Source: Rhodococcus erythropolis NBRC 15567
GTDB lineage: Bacteria > Actinomycetota > Actinomycetes > Mycobacteriales > Mycobacteriaceae
Length of the DNA: 55,245 nt
Direction of reading: 5' to 3'
Assembly: GCF_001552595.1 (NCBI RefSeq)
Contig: NZ_BCRM01000037.1
Coordinates: forward strand, 1-55,245
Shown: positions 54,212 through 55,245 of the stretch, in pieces
Layout of the letters: every line of letters starts with the position of its first letter
Position numbering within the stretch: position 1 is the first letter of the stretch
Translations under genes and position numbers: made by a program
Notes under the pieces: generated by a model
The model's database searches: none
What the model saw: only the letters and a program-made list of their open reading frames with translations
What the model was told of the DNA's origin: nothing

Positions 54212-55179
54212 AGTCCGAAGCTGCCGGGTCCTCGCCGTCTGAGGTAGCGCTCGAATTCCGCGGCGATGGCGTCGCCGTCGATCTTGGAGATTGCTTCGCT
54301 GATGTCGGTTTCGGCGTCTCCCCGCTCTTCCAGGGTGCGCACGTATTCGCCGATTTCCTCGTCGTCCGCGGTCATTTCGTTGACCGCTTCCTCCCAATCC
54401 TCCGACTGAGCTGGGAGTTCACCGAGGGGGACCTCGATGTCGAGAACATCCTCGACTCGTTGAAGGAGGGCCACTGTGGCCTTCGGGTTGGGTGGCTGCG
54501 AGACGTAGTGCGGAACCGCTGCCCAGAACGAAATAGCGGGTACACCAGCACGAACGCACTCATCCTGAAGAACTCCGGTGATGCCTGTCGGGCCTTCGTA
54601 TCGGGTCTGTTCGAGGTTGAATCGTGCAGCGGATTCGCTGCTGTACGCCGTGCCCGTGACCGGCACCGGGCGGGTGTGCGGAGTATCGGCGAGCAGGGCG
54701 CCGAGGATGACCACCGTCTTGACGTTCAGTTGGTCGATCAACTCGAGCAGATCCTCGCAGAAACTACGCCACCGCATGTTGGGTTCGATCCCGCGAAGAA
54801 GGACGATGTCGCTCTCACTGCCTGGAGGCGAACAGACCGACAAACGTGTTGCCGGCCAAACGATTTCGCGAGTGACACCGTCGACCTGACGGACCGTGGG
54901 ACGGTTGACCTGGTAGTCGTAGTAGTCCTCGGAATCGAGTTCGGCGAGCGGCTGGGCATCCCAGATCAGCTCGAGATGTTCGACCGCACCGCTGGCTGCG
55001 TCACCGGCGTCGTTCCAGCCCTCGAAAGCTGCAACGAGGATGGGATCACGTAGGACTGGGATGTCGCCCTCGAGGCGGTCGCTGCTGTCGACGGCAAAGC
55101 CGTCAGGGCTCTCGAAGGCCGCCGAATCGTCGAAATCGACCGGGCCGTCGGGAGTGACGGGGAACTCACTTGGACTCAC
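54208..55179 (-). CDS. PAC2 family protein (Rv2125-like)
   Basis: 323 residues. PAC2 features are ILVAAFEGWNDAGDAASGAV near residue 47, DIVLLRGIEPNMRWRSFCED, then VVILGALLADTPHTRPVPVT and PAISFWAAVPHYVSQPPNPK. The first 40 residues are acidic and disordered. PAC2 proteins are related to proteasome-assembly chaperones in eukaryotes; in actinobacteria, which do have proteasomes, the role is not established. The GTG start at 55179. Its stop overlaps the MFS start, forming a two-gene operon. It lies divergent from the possible gene at the right edge. Confidence 0.9.
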   Translation of the reverse strand: MSPSEFPVTPDGPVDFDDSAAFESPDGFAVDSSDRLEGDIPVLRDPILVAAFEGWNDAGDAASGAVEHLELIWDAQPLAELDSEDYYDYQVNRPTVRQVDGVTREIVWPATRLSVCSPPGSESDIVLLRGIEPNMRWRSFCEDLLELIDQLNVKTVVILGALLADTPHTRPVPVTGTAYSSESAARFNLEQTRYEGPTGITGVLQDECVRAGVPAISFWAAVPHYVSQPPNPKATVALLQRVEDVLDIEVPLGELPAQSEDWEEAVNEMTADDEEIGEYVRTLEERGDAETDISEAISKIDGDAIAAEFERYLRRRGPGSFGL

Positions 55180-55230
55180 CCACCCAGCCTACGGCCAGAG
55201 CTTGTCGGTGCGCCCACTACTCTGGACGGC

Positions 55231-55245
55231 ATGTCTGCCCCATTT
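55231..55245 (+). CDS. Possible start of a gene cut by the window edge (metH by synteny)
   Basis: ATG TCT GCC CCA TTT opens a frame (MSAPF) 51 bases from the divergent PAC2 start. In M. tuberculosis the gene next to the PAC2 homologue, in divergent orientation, is metH, so this may be methionine synthase. Only five codons are visible; the call rests on position alone. Confidence 0.3.

Overview
The window is 55,245 bases of chromosome from a high-GC actinobacterium of the order Mycobacteriales, most likely a Rhodococcus. The evidence is gene content and order: garA with its PknB/PknG phosphorylation threonines, ftsR, the pgsA-type/DUF881/small-basic-protein cluster, malate synthase G, the mycothiol enzyme MshC, DUF3090, the SCO1664 family, lppL and PAC2. 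From memory, positions 9,062-23,490 follow the M. tuberculosis Rv1822-Rv1837c order, and 27,629-55,179 follow Rv2141c-Rv2125 with accessory genes inserted. I see no transposase, integrase, phage gene, rRNA or CRISPR array. The species assignment is inference.

Layout. 3-8,952: partial pepN, a membrane-anchored esterase-fold protein, a two-gene membrane operon (rhomboid-like/LPG-synthase fusion, then a DUF2254 fusion) and a Nudix hydrolase. 9,062-18,282: CDP-alcohol phosphatidyltransferase, DUF881, small basic protein, DUF881, gcvH, garA, ftsR, DUF151 nuclease, a second MerR regulator, then gcvP behind a tandem glycine riboswitch. 18,305-27,068 (minus strand): metallophosphoesterase, a substrate-binding/VWA protein, glcB, a saccharopine-dehydrogenase-like reductase, a universal stress protein and a zinc-ribbon SDR protein. 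27,177-27,510: two identical tRNA-Leu(GAG) genes. 27,629-32,667: M20 peptidase, PEBP protein, pyrD, DUF5703, lppL and an unknown gene. 32,648-36,359: heme utilisation operon hmuO-hmuT-hmuU-hmuV with an IdeR/DtxR-like box. 36,452-44,611: a degenerate aldo/keto reductase, uppP, histidine phosphatase, DUF3090, SCO1664-family, then MarR, an MMPL transporter and mshC. 44,669-52,904 (minus): an SMC-type cluster with an upstream winged-helix-like protein. 53,051-55,179: MFS transporter and PAC2 protein; a further gene may begin at the right edge.

How the parts work together. gcvH and gcvP encode two parts of the glycine cleavage system, and gcvP carries the glycine sensor. garA and ftsR sit between them, a conserved actinobacterial arrangement linking glycine/2-oxoglutarate metabolism to cell-division control. 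glcB supplies the glyoxylate shunt. hmuTUV imports heme and hmuO opens the ring to release iron, with predicted iron repression. uppP recycles undecaprenyl phosphate for cell-wall synthesis. mshC makes mycothiol and sits 10 bases behind an MMPL exporter with its own MarR regulator.

Most notable. (1) A perfect-arm palindrome (20-base arms, variable 6-base loop) occurs three times, twice filling the gap between convergent genes. (2) The DUF2397/DUF2398/SMC cluster has the parts of a Wadjet/MksBEF-like system but no DUF2399 (JetD-like) nuclease gene next to it; a winged-helix-like gene takes the upstream position. (3) Three oxidoreductase or stress proteins keep their fold motifs but lack hallmark catalytic or binding residues. 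(4) Two unusual membrane fusion proteins are translationally coupled.
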